Below, piece after piece: positions 17,826 through 26,806 of a stretch of 32,061 nucleotides of DNA. Every line of letters begins with the position of its first letter. Within the stretch, counting starts at the first letter, position 1. Made by a program: the position numbers and the translations under genes. Origin of the DNA: Clostridia bacterium (GTDB lineage: Bacteria; Bacillota; TC1; UBA5767). Under the pieces are notes generated by a model that was not told where the DNA came from, made no database searches, and saw nothing but the letters and a program-made list of their open reading frames with translations. The stretch is taken from NCBI GenBank assembly GCA_030625965.1, contig DAOUPV010000020.1, forward strand, positions 1 through 32,061, written 5' to 3'.

Positions 17826-18827
17826 CTATAGTACTGTAGTTTCCAGATTCCGCCTGTACCATTCTATGGTCTCCATAAGGCCCCGGTCAAAATCCATCCA
17901 GTTCGTATGACCCAGTTTGAGAATCTTCCCGTTGCTGATGGCATAGCGGAAATCGTGTCCCAGACGGTCACTGACGAACTGGATGCGATCTTTAGGCAAG
18001 CCGAGCAGGTCAAGCAACCGGGTCACCAGATCAATGTTGGCCCATTCGTTCTCCCCGCCTATGTTGTAAACCTCACCCAAAACCCCTTCTCTCAAAACCA
18101 TGTCCAAAGCCCGGCAGTGGTCGCTCACGTGAATCCAGTCTCGGACCTGCAGGCCCTCGCCGTAGACCGGCAAGCTGTCTCCTACTAGTGCCCGGCTGAT
18201 CATATGGGGAATCAGCTTTTCTTGGTGCTGTCTGGGTCCATAGTTGTTGGAACAACGGGTAATGTTCATAGGGAACCTGTAGGTCTTGGCATAAGCCGCC
18301 ACCAGTAAGTCGGCGCTGGCCTTGCTGGCCGCATAGGGACTATTGGGTGCGATAGGAGATGCCTCGGTAAAGACGCCGGTATCACCCAACGCGCCATACA
18401 CCTCGTCAGTCGACACCTGAAGATACCGCACATCATCCCGGTACACGGGATAGCCGTTCTCGCTTTTCCCGGTCTGCCAGACCTTCATACAAGCAGAAAG
18501 CAGGTTCATGGTCCCTTCCACATTGGTCTTGATGAACCTGGTCGGGTCCTCGATGCTCCTGTCCACATGGGATTCAGCCGCGAAGTGTACCACCTGGTTT
18601 ATGTTCCTGCTTTTCAGTAGGTCCTCGATGACCTCCCTGTTCAGGATATCCTCCTTTACGAACTCATAGCGTTCATCGTTTTCCACTTCTCTCAGATTGG
18701 CCAGGTTGCCGGCATAGGTCAGACAGTCTACATTCAGGATCCTTACATCCGTATGCTCTTTGAGCATGAAGTGGATGAAGTTGCTCCCGATGAAGCCTGC
18801 GCCTCCTGTCACCAGTATGTTTCTCAT
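17826..18827 (-). CDS. rfbB: dTDP-glucose 4,6-dehydratase
   Basis: The second enzyme of dTDP-L-rhamnose synthesis, converting dTDP-glucose to the 4-keto-6-deoxy sugar with bound NAD. The 333-residue protein begins MRNILVTGGAGFIGSNFIH and has HFAAESHVDRSI, STDEVYG with its catalytic acid pair, SPYAASKASADLL (YxxxK) and NNYGPRQHQEKLIP. It also has QVRDWIHVSDHC and NIGGENEWANIDLV. Start: the ATG at 18827 overlaps the rmlC stop as ATGA, giving the canonical N-terminus; a GTG 12 bases up is less likely. Length is normal. Confidence 0.96.
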   Translation of the reverse strand: MRNILVTGGAGFIGSNFIHFMLKEHTDVRILNVDCLTYAGNLANLREVENDERYEFVKEDILNREVIEDLLKSRNINQVVHFAAESHVDRSIEDPTRFIKTNVEGTMNLLSACMKVWQTGKSENGYPVYRDDVRYLQVSTDEVYGALGDTGVFTEASPIAPNSPYAASKASADLLVAAYAKTYRFPMNITRCSNNYGPRQHQEKLIPHMISRALVGDSLPVYGEGLQVRDWIHVSDHCRALDMVLREGVLGEVYNIGGENEWANIDLVTRLLDLLGLPKDRIQFVSDRLGHDFRYAISNGKILKLGHTNWMDFDRGLMETIEWYRRNLETTVL

Positions 18828-19393
18828 GAATAGGCCCACCCTTCTTCTAAGATTGACTGGTAGCTTGGCAGCTCGGTATCCTTGTCAGATAAAAGGATAC
18901 GTTCCACATCGGAAAGAGGCCAGTCAATAGCCAACGTAGGATCCTGCCAATGGATGCCTGCTTCCGCACCCGGACAATAGATGTCCGTGCAGTGGTACAG
19001 CACCATCGTATCATCTGCCAACGAGAGGAAACCGTGGGCGAATCCCTCAGGCACATAGAACTGGCATTGGTTGTCCTCCGTCAGCATCATACCCTCCCAG
19101 GCGCCAAAGGTCCGCGAATCCTTCCTCAGGTCCACTGCCACGTCATAGATGGCTCCCTTCATGACCCCGACCAGTTTGCCCTGGGCATGTTCTTTCTGGT
19201 AATGTAGCCCCCGGACCACACCGCTCGCCGAACAGGACACGTTGCCCTGACACAAATCCCCAGGTAGTCCCAGCTCCGAAAAGCTGTCCCGACGGAATAC
19301 TTCCTTGAAGTACCCCCGCTCGTCCGGGTATCTTGTTCCCTCTATGATTTTCAGCCCCTCGATGGAGGTTTCCCATATCTTGAAATTGTTCAT
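18824..19393 (-). CDS. rfbC: dTDP-4-dehydrorhamnose 3,5-epimerase
   Basis: The third enzyme of the rhamnose pathway, 189 residues, a cupin. Visible are DERGYFKEVFR, QGNVSCSASGVVRGLHYQ with the catalytic histidine region, GAIYDVAVDLRKDSRTFG, FYVPEGFAHGFLSL and the C-terminal DPTLAIDWPL. All are family hallmarks. The ATG at 19393 follows GGGAG at 8 bases and lies 13 bases after the rmlA stop. It overlaps rmlB by 4 bases. Confidence 0.96.
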   Translation of the reverse strand: MNNFKIWETSIEGLKIIEGTRYPDERGYFKEVFRRDSFSELGLPGDLCQGNVSCSASGVVRGLHYQKEHAQGKLVGVMKGAIYDVAVDLRKDSRTFGAWEGMMLTEDNQCQFYVPEGFAHGFLSLADDTMVLYHCTDIYCPGAEAGIHWQDPTLAIDWPLSDVERILLSDKDTELPSYQSILEEGWAYS

Positions 19394-19406
19394 CCGTCTG
19401 CTCCCG

Positions 19407-20273
19407 CTACTCTTCACACAGTTTACACAGGTAGGCTCCGTATTCGGTGCTTTTCAAGTTGTCCGCCAGATTCATGAGGCCCTCTTTATCAATCATGTTT
19501 TTCTTGTAGGCGATCTCCTCCAGGCAGGCAACCATCATGCCCTGCCTCTTCTGAATGGCAGCCACGTAGTTACTGGCATCCATCAGGCTGTCACAGGTCC
19601 CTGTGTCCAACCAGGCCATGCCCCGTCCCAGCAGCACCACATCCAAGGCACCCTGATCCAGATAGGCCTGGTTGATGGCGGTGATTTCCAGTTCACCCCG
19701 CGTTGAAGGCTTGATGCACCTGGCCATCTCCACCACCCGGTTGTCATAGAAATAGAGGCCGGGCACAGCATAATGGGACGTTGGATTCTTCGGTTTTTCC
19801 ACGATGGACATGGCTTTCCCGTTATCGTCGAAACTCACGACCCCGTAGCGTTCCGGCTCGTTCACATAGTAACCGAAGATGGTCGCACCCTCTTCTTTTT
19901 CCATCACCTGCCGCAGTATGTCGGAAAGACCACTGCCATAGAAGATATTATCTCCCAGCACCAGAGCCACCGAATCGTTGCCGATGAACGCCTCGCCCAA
20001 GAGGAACGCTTCGGCAATACCCCGAGGTTCATCCTGCACGCAGTACTCTAGCGCAAGACCCCACTGGCTGCCATCCCTCAGCGTCCTCTTAAATGCTTCC
20101 TGGTCCTGTTCAGCAGTAATCACCAATATCTCCCTGATGCCGGCCAGCATCAGGACAGAAAGGGGATAATAGACCATGGGTTTATCGTAGACAGGCATCA
20201 GCTGCTTGGAAATCCCATAGGTCATGGGATACAGTCTTGATCCTTTTCCACCCGCCAATAGTATGCCTTTCAT
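19407..20273 (-). CDS. rfbA: Glucose-1-phosphate thymidylyltransferase
   Basis: The first enzyme of the rhamnose pathway, making dTDP-glucose from glucose-1-phosphate and dTTP. The 288-residue protein starts MKGILLAGGKGSRLYPMT, with KQLMPVYDKPMVYYPLSVLM, LVLGDNIFYG, ERYGVVSFD, SIVEKPKNPTS and AWLDTGTCDSLMDAS. Length is normal for the family. The open frame extends 55 residues upstream, but that part overlaps rmlD out of frame. The ATG at 20273 overlaps the rmlD stop as ATGA and follows AAAGGA, so it is the real start. Confidence 0.96.
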   Translation of the reverse strand: MKGILLAGGKGSRLYPMTYGISKQLMPVYDKPMVYYPLSVLMLAGIREILVITAEQDQEAFKRTLRDGSQWGLALEYCVQDEPRGIAEAFLLGEAFIGNDSVALVLGDNIFYGSGLSDILRQVMEKEEGATIFGYYVNEPERYGVVSFDDNGKAMSIVEKPKNPTSHYAVPGLYFYDNRVVEMARCIKPSTRGELEITAINQAYLDQGALDVVLLGRGMAWLDTGTCDSLMDASNYVAAIQKRQGMMVACLEEIAYKKNMIDKEGLMNLADNLKSTEYGAYLCKLCEE

Positions 20274-21148
20274 ACGCTCATCCTTTCCTGCATGTGCTCC
20301 GCCAATGCCTCTTCCCAACTTTTCATATGGTAGTCCCAAAGTTTTTCCAGTCGCCTGTTCTCCAGCACCGAATAGCCGGGACGTACCGTCCTTGAGGGAT
20401 ATTCCTCGCTTCCGACGGGTTTCAGGTCGACAACGCATCCTGCCATCTCAAAAATCCTCTGGGCGAAACCGTACCAACTGGTCTGGCCCGTGCAGCTGGC
20501 ATGGTACAGACCATAAGCCGCTCTCTCATCCAGCTCACCTGACTCGTATCGCTCAAGCAGATATTCTGTAACCCGCGCCAACTCCATGGCAGATGTCGGG
20601 GAGCCAACCTGGTCGTTCACCACCCGGACCTCTCTGCCACCATCTGCCAGATCGAGCATGGTACCCAGAAAATTCCGGCCCTTGCCGTACAGCCAGCTGG
20701 ATCTTAGTATGATACTGCGTCCGTGCAAATCCATGACAGTTCGTTCCCCCTCCAGCTTGCTTCTGCCATATACGTTCAGAGGCTCCGGTCCGTCTTCCTC
20801 CCCGAACGGAGAGGGTCGTCCTGAAAAGCCGCCCCCGAAGACATAGTCAGTGGAATAATGAACCAGCAGGATGTCTCTGGCCGCACAGACCGTAGCCATA
20901 TGTTTCAGCGCTACCACATTGACGTCATATGCCAGCTCAGGCTCCGACTCAGCCTCATCCACATGGGTATAGGCGGCCGCGTTGATCAGCACATCCGGTT
21001 CGTATTCCCCGACCGCATGTTCCAATTCTTCCTTACTGGTTATGTCCAGATCTTCCCTGGTCAATGCAAGTATATCATGGCGCTTGTCCAGCACCCTCAA
21101 CATCTGCCTGCCCAGTTGGCCCCGGCTTCCGGTTATGATGATTCTCAT
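20270..21148 (-). CDS. rfbD: dTDP-4-dehydrorhamnose reductase
   Basis: The last step to dTDP-L-rhamnose, an NADPH-dependent reductase of 292 residues. It has MRIIITGSRGQLGRQML, the INAAAYTHVDEAE motif, VHYSTDYVFGG with PLNVYGRSKLEGE (YxxxK), ILRSSWLYGKGRNF and VVNDQVGSPTSAMELA. All conserved parts are there. The ATG at 21148 follows AGGGG. The gene order D-A-C-B is complete, so the pathway is intact in this operon. Confidence 0.96.
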   Translation of the reverse strand: MRIIITGSRGQLGRQMLRVLDKRHDILALTREDLDITSKEELEHAVGEYEPDVLINAAAYTHVDEAESEPELAYDVNVVALKHMATVCAARDILLVHYSTDYVFGGGFSGRPSPFGEEDGPEPLNVYGRSKLEGERTVMDLHGRSIILRSSWLYGKGRNFLGTMLDLADGGREVRVVNDQVGSPTSAMELARVTEYLLERYESGELDERAAYGLYHASCTGQTSWYGFAQRIFEMAGCVVDLKPVGSEEYPSRTVRPGYSVLENRRLEKLWDYHMKSWEEALAEHMQERMSV

Positions 21149-21153
21149 ATCCC

Positions 21154-23007
21154 CTACCTATCCTCGAATAATGATTCCCGTGTAACTACCACCGTCTCAG
21201 TTCCCAGCTCATCGAACCAGAAGGACTCGCTGCGCAAGTTGAAGCTCAATAAATCCAGATTTTCCGGCCAGCTGAACCTGACCGTCTTTTCGCGTAATGC
21301 ACCGGGAGCAATCTGTTTGCTTTCTATCTTGAATTCCAATTCCGGAGCCTCCTTGGCCACGATATGAATCATCTGACCTAGTTCATGCTTCAGATACGCT
21401 TCCGGACCAGCGCTTATCTCAAATGTCAGGCTGACGCCATCTTCGCTCACATTCTGCTTTACAAGACGCAGTCCCGGGCGGGATTTCACATCTTCCACTG
21501 AATGGCTACAGTAATACAACGGCGTCCCCGTATCCTTGCGGACCAGCTCCAGATAGCCGGCATCCCCTACTGCTCTAAGCAGGTGATTCATGTCCTCGCC
21601 TCTATTCATGCTGAACAGAAGATACAAACGCTCCTCCTCCAGCAGGGAGCGGATTTCTTCATTCCCCTCCTCACCCAGCAGCTCCCAGTGCTCCCCGATG
21701 ATGACATTATCCAGGTCAGGACTGATTCCATCGCCGATATGTTTTTCTTCGTATCCGTTACGATATAGGAAAGCCGACATCGTCGGGGCATAGACAAAGA
21801 GTTTTTCATCCGTCTGGATTTCCTGTTGTACATAGGTGACCAGATTGTTGATTTCATAGTGGCGACGGTATCTGGCCTCCTGATTCAAAAACTCCAAAGA
21901 TGAGTAGTTAGAAATCATTATGATAGCTACCAGGACTACTATGATGCTCCTCCTGGCTCCATTCAAGTTATTTATCAGTGCTTCCAAGCCCAAAAAGACC
22001 AGTATTCCCAGTAAGGGATAGAGGAACAGTACCAGCCTGGTGTTGAAGGGATACTTGCCGATGGCCGAGGCTACCAGAGTGAGTAAGATTCCCAACAAGA
22101 TTACCCCGGTGGTGCTCTCTTTCTTTATGGTGGAAGCGATTGCTCCTACAGCACCCAAAGCGAAGAGCAGCGCAGAAGAGTAGGAAAACGTGCTGCTGAA
22201 TCCGAGTAGCAGATGCACAATCATTTTAATGTCTTCGAAACTTCGGATGAAGATCGGGAATACCGAATCCTCCCAGTAACCAATCATAAACTCGCTCTGA
22301 GCCACTGGACGAAGCCAGTACCAGTAGTTCACCAGAAAACTGAGCAGCACCAGCCCCCCGTCTACTGCCGTCCGGCGGATTCCGACCGTATCTTTTTGCT
22401 TCAAGCTGCTTATCAGTTCATAGATATAGATGGCCCCCAGGAAGAAGATCAACGGACTGGATGCCCAGACCAGGACCATGGACACAGCGGTCAGCACTTC
22501 AAACCGTAGCCTCTCCCTCTTGTACAAGTCATACAGAACCAGCACCAACAGGATGAAGAAGCAGTCGCTCATATAGGGTTTGAACTCGTTGGCGTAATAA
22601 AGTAGCACCCTCATGGTCGCGATGAATCCTACACCAAGAATTGGCCAGGAAATCTTATATACCCTACTCAATAGATAATAGGCGCAGGACAGCATTCCCA
22701 GATAACTGACAAATGAGAAAATTCTGAGTGTGAACTCCGAATTGCCGAACAGCAAGGTGATGATCTTCACCACATACAAGTATAGGATCGGTGCTATCTG
22801 GTCGATGTCAAGTATTCTGGATGCCATTTCCATGAGCGAACGCTTGCTGAGTGAATAGGCCAGGAATCCCTCATCCAGCCAGAGCGACCGACTCGTCTTG
22901 TAAAGCAGGATCACTGCCGCAATTCCCAAGGCTACGGCCACCCAGCCTATTGCCGTCATTAGCCTGTCAAACCACAGGCTCTCATTCTTCTCTGACTTTC
23001 TCAGCAA
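21154..23007 (-). CDS. GT-C family integral membrane glycosyltransferase
   Basis: A 617-residue protein with about ten to twelve membrane segments in residues 15-370, then a soluble domain of about 240 residues probably outside the membrane. Near the first helix lies [15 protein letters not shown]; the LDE acidic motif in the first outer loop is the hallmark of GT-C enzymes that use polyprenyl-phosphate sugars. [17 protein letters not shown] later also fits. With the Dpm1-like GT2 and GtrA upstream it would form a three-part side-chain addition system acting outside the cell. The start is a TTG at 23007 with AAGGAG 7 bases upstream, overlapping the decarboxylase stop by 7 bases (TTGCTGA). The sugar added is unknown. 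Confidence 0.8.
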   Translation of the reverse strand: MLRKSEKNESLWFDRLMTAIGWVAVALGIAAVILLYKTSRSLWLDEGFLAYSLSKRSLMEMASRILDIDQIAPILYLYVVKIITLLFGNSEFTLRIFSFVSYLGMLSCAYYLLSRVYKISWPILGVGFIATMRVLLYYANEFKPYMSDCFFILLVLVLYDLYKRERLRFEVLTAVSMVLVWASSPLIFFLGAIYIYELISSLKQKDTVGIRRTAVDGGLVLLSFLVNYWYWLRPVAQSEFMIGYWEDSVFPIFIRSFEDIKMIVHLLLGFSSTFSYSSALLFALGAVGAIASTIKKESTTGVILLGILLTLVASAIGKYPFNTRLVLFLYPLLGILVFLGLEALINNLNGARRSIIVVLVAIIMISNYSSLEFLNQEARYRRHYEINNLVTYVQQEIQTDEKLFVYAPTMSAFLYRNGYEEKHIGDGISPDLDNVIIGEHWELLGEEGNEEIRSLLEEERLYLLFSMNRGEDMNHLLRAVGDAGYLELVRKDTGTPLYYCSHSVEDVKSRPGLRLVKQNVSEDGVSLTFEISAGPEAYLKHELGQMIHIVAKEAPELEFKIESKQIAPGALREKTVRFSWPENLDLLSFNLRSESFWFDELGTETVVVTRESLFEDR

Positions 23008-23957
23008 GGTGATTCTCCTTCCAACTGGGAGCGGAAGTAGGATACCGTTTCAAGCAATCCCTGTTCCAATGTGGTATTTGGCTCCCACTGGAGCAGTTCC
23101 CTTGCCAGGCTGATGTCAGGGCAGCGCTTCACTGGATCGTCCGAGGGCAGTTCGTGGTAGACCACCTGCGAACTGCTACCGGTAAGGCTCAGCACCCTGT
23201 CCGCCAGTTCCTGCATGGTGACCTCTTCGGGTCTGCCGATGTTGACCGGACCGACCACCGAATCCTCACTGTGCATCATCCGGACCATGGCATCAATCAG
23301 GTCGTCCACGTAGCAGAAGCTTCTGGTCTGGGACCCATCGCCATAAACGGTGATGTCCTCACCCCGTAGCGCCTGAATGATGAATTTGGAAACCACCCTC
23401 CCATCGTTCATGGCCATCTTGGTGCCATAGGTGTTGAATATCCTGACAACCTTGATGGGGATCTGGTATTTCCGGTGGTAGTCGAAGAACAGCGACTCCG
23501 CCGCCCGTTTGCCTTCGTCGTAGCAGGAACGTATTCCGTGAGGATTGACGTTACCAAAATAGCTTTCCTTCTGGGGATGTACATCTGGATTGCCATAGAC
23601 CTCGCTGGTGCTGCACTGCAAGATCCTGGCTCCATACTTGCGGGCCAGTTCCAGCAGCCAATACGCTCCCAGGAAGCTGGTCTTCATGGTGTAGATGGGA
23701 TCCTTCTGGTAGTGCACCGGACTGGCGGGACAGGCCAGATTGTAGATCTCATCACATTCCCAGTCATATGGATCGGTCACATCATGCTCTACCAGCGTGA
23801 ACTTGGGATTCCGCATCAACTCTTTGATATTCTCCAGACTCCCGGTGCGCATGTTATCCAGACACCGCACCTCATGTCCTTTTCCCAACAGTCGTTCGCA
23901 AAGATGTGATCCCAAGAAGCCTGCACCGCCTGCAACCAAAATTCGTTTCATTTCCAT
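23001..23957 (-). CDS. UDP-glucuronate decarboxylase (UDP-xylose synthase)
   Basis: An extended short-chain dehydrogenase of 318 residues that converts UDP-glucuronate to UDP-xylose. Motifs are [56 protein letters not shown] and [17 protein letters not shown]. The last carries the catalytic Y-x3-K and the arginine-serine-cysteine signature of [22 protein letters not shown] follows. These are nearly diagnostic. The ATG at 23957 has GAGG at 6 bases; an ATG six bases down (23951) and a GTG at 23960 are possible. It would draw on UDP-glucuronate from ugd some 20 kb away in the same run. Confidence 0.92.
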   Translation of the reverse strand: MEMKRILVAGGAGFLGSHLCERLLGKGHEVRCLDNMRTGSLENIKELMRNPKFTLVEHDVTDPYDWECDEIYNLACPASPVHYQKDPIYTMKTSFLGAYWLLELARKYGARILQCSTSEVYGNPDVHPQKESYFGNVNPHGIRSCYDEGKRAAESLFFDYHRKYQIPIKVVRIFNTYGTKMAMNDGRVVSKFIIQALRGEDITVYGDGSQTRSFCYVDDLIDAMVRMMHSEDSVVGPVNIGRPEEVTMQELADRVLSLTGSSSQVVYHELPSDDPVKRCPDISLARELLQWEPNTTLEQGLLETVSYFRSQLEGESPC

Positions 23958-23975
23958 CACCGACCTCTTCGTTCC

Positions 23976-24374
23976 TTATATTTTGTATAAATAGATTTTT
24001 CTCATCAAAAAGTTCCAGACCAGTACGATACCCGTAGCCATAATCTTGGCCGGCATACCGGGCCATCCCAATCGCGCCACCTGGAGGTACATCAGCAGCA
24101 TGTTAAGCGCCAGGCCCACTGCGCTGATCAGATAGACCGCTGCCATCTCCTGGCTACTGTTAAGTCCTGACTGAGCCTTTCTGAAGGTGAGACGCTTTCC
24201 TAACAGGAAGTTGGCGAAAGTGGCCAGTATAAAGGCCACAAATGTGGCCAGGATGTAGTGTGCATCCAACCCCAGATACAGTAGAGCAAAGGCACTCCAC
24301 TCGACTAGGGCTGCGCCGCCCCCCACCATCAAGTAGGAAGTAAACTGCCGGATAAGCTTGTTCATATCCCTCAT
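23976..24374 (-). CDS. GtrA-family membrane protein
   Basis: A 132-residue protein with four predicted membrane segments and an N-terminal FTSYLMVGGGAALVEWSAFALL. This is followed by FILATFANFLLGKRLTF and ends WNFLMRKIYLY. The loop NFLLGKRLTF and the final NFxxRKxYxF are characteristic of GtrA proteins, proposed to flip polyprenyl-phosphate sugars. It lies between the GT2 synthase and the decarboxylase. The start is uncertain: the ATG at 24374 is two bases after the upstream stop with a weak site, and an ATG at 24365 is also possible. Confidence 0.88.
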   Translation of the reverse strand: MRDMNKLIRQFTSYLMVGGGAALVEWSAFALLYLGLDAHYILATFVAFILATFANFLLGKRLTFRKAQSGLNSSQEMAAVYLISAVGLALNMLLMYLQVARLGWPGMPAKIMATGIVLVWNFLMRKIYLYKI

Positions 24375-24376
24375 GA

Positions 24377-25063
24377 TCAGCGGTACCTGAGGATACAGTA
24401 GATGGCCCTGAGTCCGTCCGAAAGCCCGATTTTCTTGCCTTCTTCCTTAGACCTAGGGTAATAGGAGATGGGTACTTCATGTATTCTGATGCCCTTATGG
24501 GATATTTTCGCAGTAATCTCCGGCTCGAAGCCGAAACGATCCTCTACGATGTCGATGGACTGAATGATATCCCGCCGAAAGGCCTTGTAGCAGGTTTCCA
24601 TGTCGCTGAGTTTCTGTCTGGTCAGCACATTGCTCAATTTTGTAAGAAAAGTGTTGGCCCAGATATTCATTCTGTAGGCCCTTTCGTGCTTCACCCGCTC
24701 CAGGAATCGGGAGCCATAGACGACCGGATATTCCTCAGACCAAATCGGTCCGGCCACGACCGGGTATTCCTGGGGATCGTATTCAAGATCCGCATCCTGG
24801 ATGATAACCACTTCCTTGGAGGCATGAGCGAATCCGCTGCGTAAGGCAGCGCCTTTGCCCTGGTTTTTCTCGTGCAAAACCAATTTATCTATATATGGCG
24901 CCAGTTCGCCCTGTAGCACTTCCCGGGTACCGTCGGTAGAATAGTCATCGACCACGATAATCTCCTGGTCCTCTACCGGTGCTTGTCTTACTTTTTTGAG
25001 AATCACTTCTATAGTCTCGATTTCGTTGTAGCAAGGAATGATAATACTTAGTGATTTGTCCAT
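24377..25063 (-). CDS. GT2 polyprenyl-phosphate sugar synthase (Dpm1/GtrB-like)
   Basis: A 228-residue GT2 enzyme without the C-terminal membrane helices of GtrB, like soluble Dpm1. It starts SLSIIIPCYNEIETIEVILK and has VDDYSTDGT, EKNQGKGAALRSGF, QDADLEYDP (metal motif) and YGSRF. ANTFLTKLSNVLT, MetxC-type DMETCYKAFRRD and RFGFEPEITAKIS follow. The DMxTCYKxF and FGFEPEITAKI motifs are typical of synthases that transfer glucose or another sugar to undecaprenyl phosphate. It is the first gene of the long leftward run, with perfect AGGAGG before the ATG. With the GtrA and GT-C genes it should supply an activated side-chain sugar. Donor not readable. Confidence 0.88.
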   Translation of the reverse strand: MDKSLSIIIPCYNEIETIEVILKKVRQAPVEDQEIIVVDDYSTDGTREVLQGELAPYIDKLVLHEKNQGKGAALRSGFAHASKEVVIIQDADLEYDPQEYPVVAGPIWSEEYPVVYGSRFLERVKHERAYRMNIWANTFLTKLSNVLTRQKLSDMETCYKAFRRDIIQSIDIVEDRFGFEPEITAKISHKGIRIHEVPISYYPRSKEEGKKIGLSDGLRAIYCILRYR

Positions 25064-25132
25064 ATTTCCTCCTCGGTGTCAAAAGTTGTTCAGTTTAAAT
25101 AGTTTAAGCTTTCATCAGATTTATACCTTAAA

Positions 25133-25141
25133 ATTATACCA
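25133..25141 (-). promoter_or_regulatory. Candidate extended -10 promoter for the long leftward operon
   Basis: On the minus strand this reads TGGTATAAT, a perfect TATAAT with the extended TGn element. No good -35 lies 17 bases upstream; TTGACT is present (25154-25149) but only 10 bases away. Transcription would begin near 25126, about 60 bases before the first start codon. Confidence 0.5.
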
Positions 25142-25207
25142 TTCACGGAGTCAAAGGGCCATGTAAGTTAGCGAAAACTATGCAACGATCCCATATCAAG
25201 TCTGCGA

Positions 25208-25236
25208 TTGTCTTGCCAGACTGATAGTGGTATCAT
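25208..25236 (+). promoter_or_regulatory. Candidate promoter for the flippase gene
   Basis: TTGTCT (25208-25213), 17-base spacer and TATCAT (25231-25236), with TGG immediately before as an extended -10. Transcription would begin near 25243, leaving a leader of about 44 bases before the ATG at 25287. Confidence 0.5.
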
Positions 25237-25286
25237 GTAGCCAACCATAACAGTATCCGCAGAGGCGGAACCAATGAGGAGCATTT

Positions 25287-26777
25287 ATGAATTCGTCCAT
25301 CAAGCATGTAGGCCAAAAATCATTCCTGGTGACAATCGGCAACGTAATCAGCAGGATTATCAACTTCATATTTGCCATCATCGTCGGTCGCTTGTTGGGT
25401 GCTGCAACCTACGGGGAATACATCTATCTGCTCAGTTTCCTATCCTTTTTCCTGAGCTTGTCCAAACTGGGACTTGGCAGTGGGGCGGTGCATTTCCTAC
25501 CCCTATATAAAGAAGATCCGCAGGAACGTCATCGCATCAGCAGCTTGGTGCTTATGATCCCCGTCCTCACCAGTCTGCTGATCATAGCCCTGCTGGTCAT
25601 ATTTTCCAGCAGCATCTCCGAGCATCTGCTGAACGATCCGGCCTACCGCACCAATTTCCTGATGCTGGCACCCAGCATCCTGATATTGGGCCTTCAGGGC
25701 GGTATGCTATCCCTGATCCGGGGCAGCAAACGCATCAAGGAACAGATCTATGTCAAAAACCTGATCGTTCCCAGTAGCAAGCTGATACTGCTGGTAGTTT
25801 TCGTGATGGTCTTTCGGGTACAGAACATCTACAGCCTGATCATCCCATTCTACCTCTACACTATCTGCGTAGTAATCTTTCTGGCCTGGCGGTTGAAGAC
25901 CTACGGACTCATCGGACGATTTTCTTTTTCCGGTCCGATGGCCAAACGTCTGTTGCAATTTTCCATGCCTCTGCTTTTCAGCGGCCTGGTCGGCATAATT
26001 TCTGGCAATATCGATCAGTTCATGATCGGCTACTATCTTGATTCTTCCCAGGTCGGTATCTACCGGGTGGCCAGACAGTTCGCCGGATTGACTACTATCG
26101 CCTACGCCTCGCTGCTAACCACCATAGGACCGGTAATCGCCGAGCTCTACCACAAGGATAAAATAGGCGAGCTCAAGGAGCTCTACATCCTTTCCACCAA
26201 ATGGGTGTCCGTGTTCAATCTACTGCTCTTCGGTATGCTTCTGTTGCTGGCACCGGACCTGATGCGGGTGGTAGGACCAGAATTCGTATCCGGTTCCGCC
26301 GTACTGGTTATCGTGGGTTTGGGTCTGATCGTCAATGCCATGACCGGCACAGCCGACAGCATCAACATCATGACAGGCCATCCCCGATACAGCCTCTATA
26401 CCAAGCTCGTGGTCATGGGGTCTAATATCATACTCAATGGCCTGCTGATCCCCCGCTTCGGCATCATGGGGGCAGCCGTCGCCACAATGGTCGCTATAGT
26501 GCTTTCCAACACGATGAACCTGATGTTCCTCTATCACCACATGAGGTTCCAGCCTTTCAACCGCCAGTATCTCTACATTCTGGCCAGCATGGGCAGCTCA
26601 GCTCTCATCGTGCACCTGCTGATGGGCTTCATGGATTTCCACTATCTGTACCGCATCCTGCTGGTCAGCATACTGTATGCTCTTCTCTACGGATTTCAGA
26701 TCTTCCGCTACCTGGTCAACCAGGAGGAGAAGAACATGATGCGATCCTTGTGGAAAGCCATCAGTAAAAAAGCTTAG
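25287..26777 (+). CDS. Oligosaccharide flippase (Wzx, MOP superfamily)
   Basis: A 496-residue protein with about 12-14 membrane segments, expected to translocate lipid-linked sugar units. It starts KSFLVTIGNVISRIINFIFAIIVGRLLG, then ATYGEYIYLLSFLSFFLSLSKLGLGSGAVHFLP, the family entry pattern. Later it has SMPLLFSGLVGIISGNIDQFMIGYYL and GIMGAAVATMVAIVLSN. The ATG at 25287 follows GAGGAG. It is the only complete plus-strand gene inside the locus and has its own promoter candidate and terminator. Another flippase is cut off at the left edge. Which of the two serves which sugar unit, or whether this one belongs to the second operon's product, cannot be told. Confidence 0.92.
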   Translation: MNSSIKHVGQKSFLVTIGNVISRIINFIFAIIVGRLLGAATYGEYIYLLSFLSFFLSLSKLGLGSGAVHFLPLYKEDPQERHRISSLVLMIPVLTSLLIIALLVIFSSSISEHLLNDPAYRTNFLMLAPSILILGLQGGMLSLIRGSKRIKEQIYVKNLIVPSSKLILLVVFVMVFRVQNIYSLIIPFYLYTICVVIFLAWRLKTYGLIGRFSFSGPMAKRLLQFSMPLLFSGLVGIISGNIDQFMIGYYLDSSQVGIYRVARQFAGLTTIAYASLLTTIGPVIAELYHKDKIGELKELYILSTKWVSVFNLLLFGMLLLLAPDLMRVVGPEFVSGSAVLVIVGLGLIVNAMTGTADSINIMTGHPRYSLYTKLVVMGSNIILNGLLIPRFGIMGAAVATMVAIVLSNTMNLMFLYHHMRFQPFNRQYLYILASMGSSALIVHLLMGFMDFHYLYRILLVSILYALLYGFQIFRYLVNQEEKNMMRSLWKAISKKA

Positions 26778-26806
26778 GACGGGATAAAATCCCGTCCTTT
26801 CATTTT
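26776..26806. terminator. Convergent Rho-independent terminator
   Basis: A perfect 10-base stem: AGGACGGGAT (26776-26785), three-base loop, ATCCCGTCCT (26789-26798), followed by TTTCATTTT on the plus strand. On the minus strand the same stem is followed after four bases by a run of six Ts. It lies between the stops of two facing genes, so it probably serves both. Confidence 0.88.

Larger units (their letters stand above)
25064..25286. other. Divergent intergenic region
   Basis: 223 bases between two divergently transcribed genes, AT-rich in its left half. It holds one candidate promoter for each direction (listed separately). I see no coding sequence, no convincing riboswitch and no long hairpin. 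Confidence 0.7.

Noticed and set aside
20274-20438. 55-residue N-terminal extension of rmlA
   Set aside because: It lies out of frame inside rmlD, and the family N-terminus begins exactly at the ATGA overlap.
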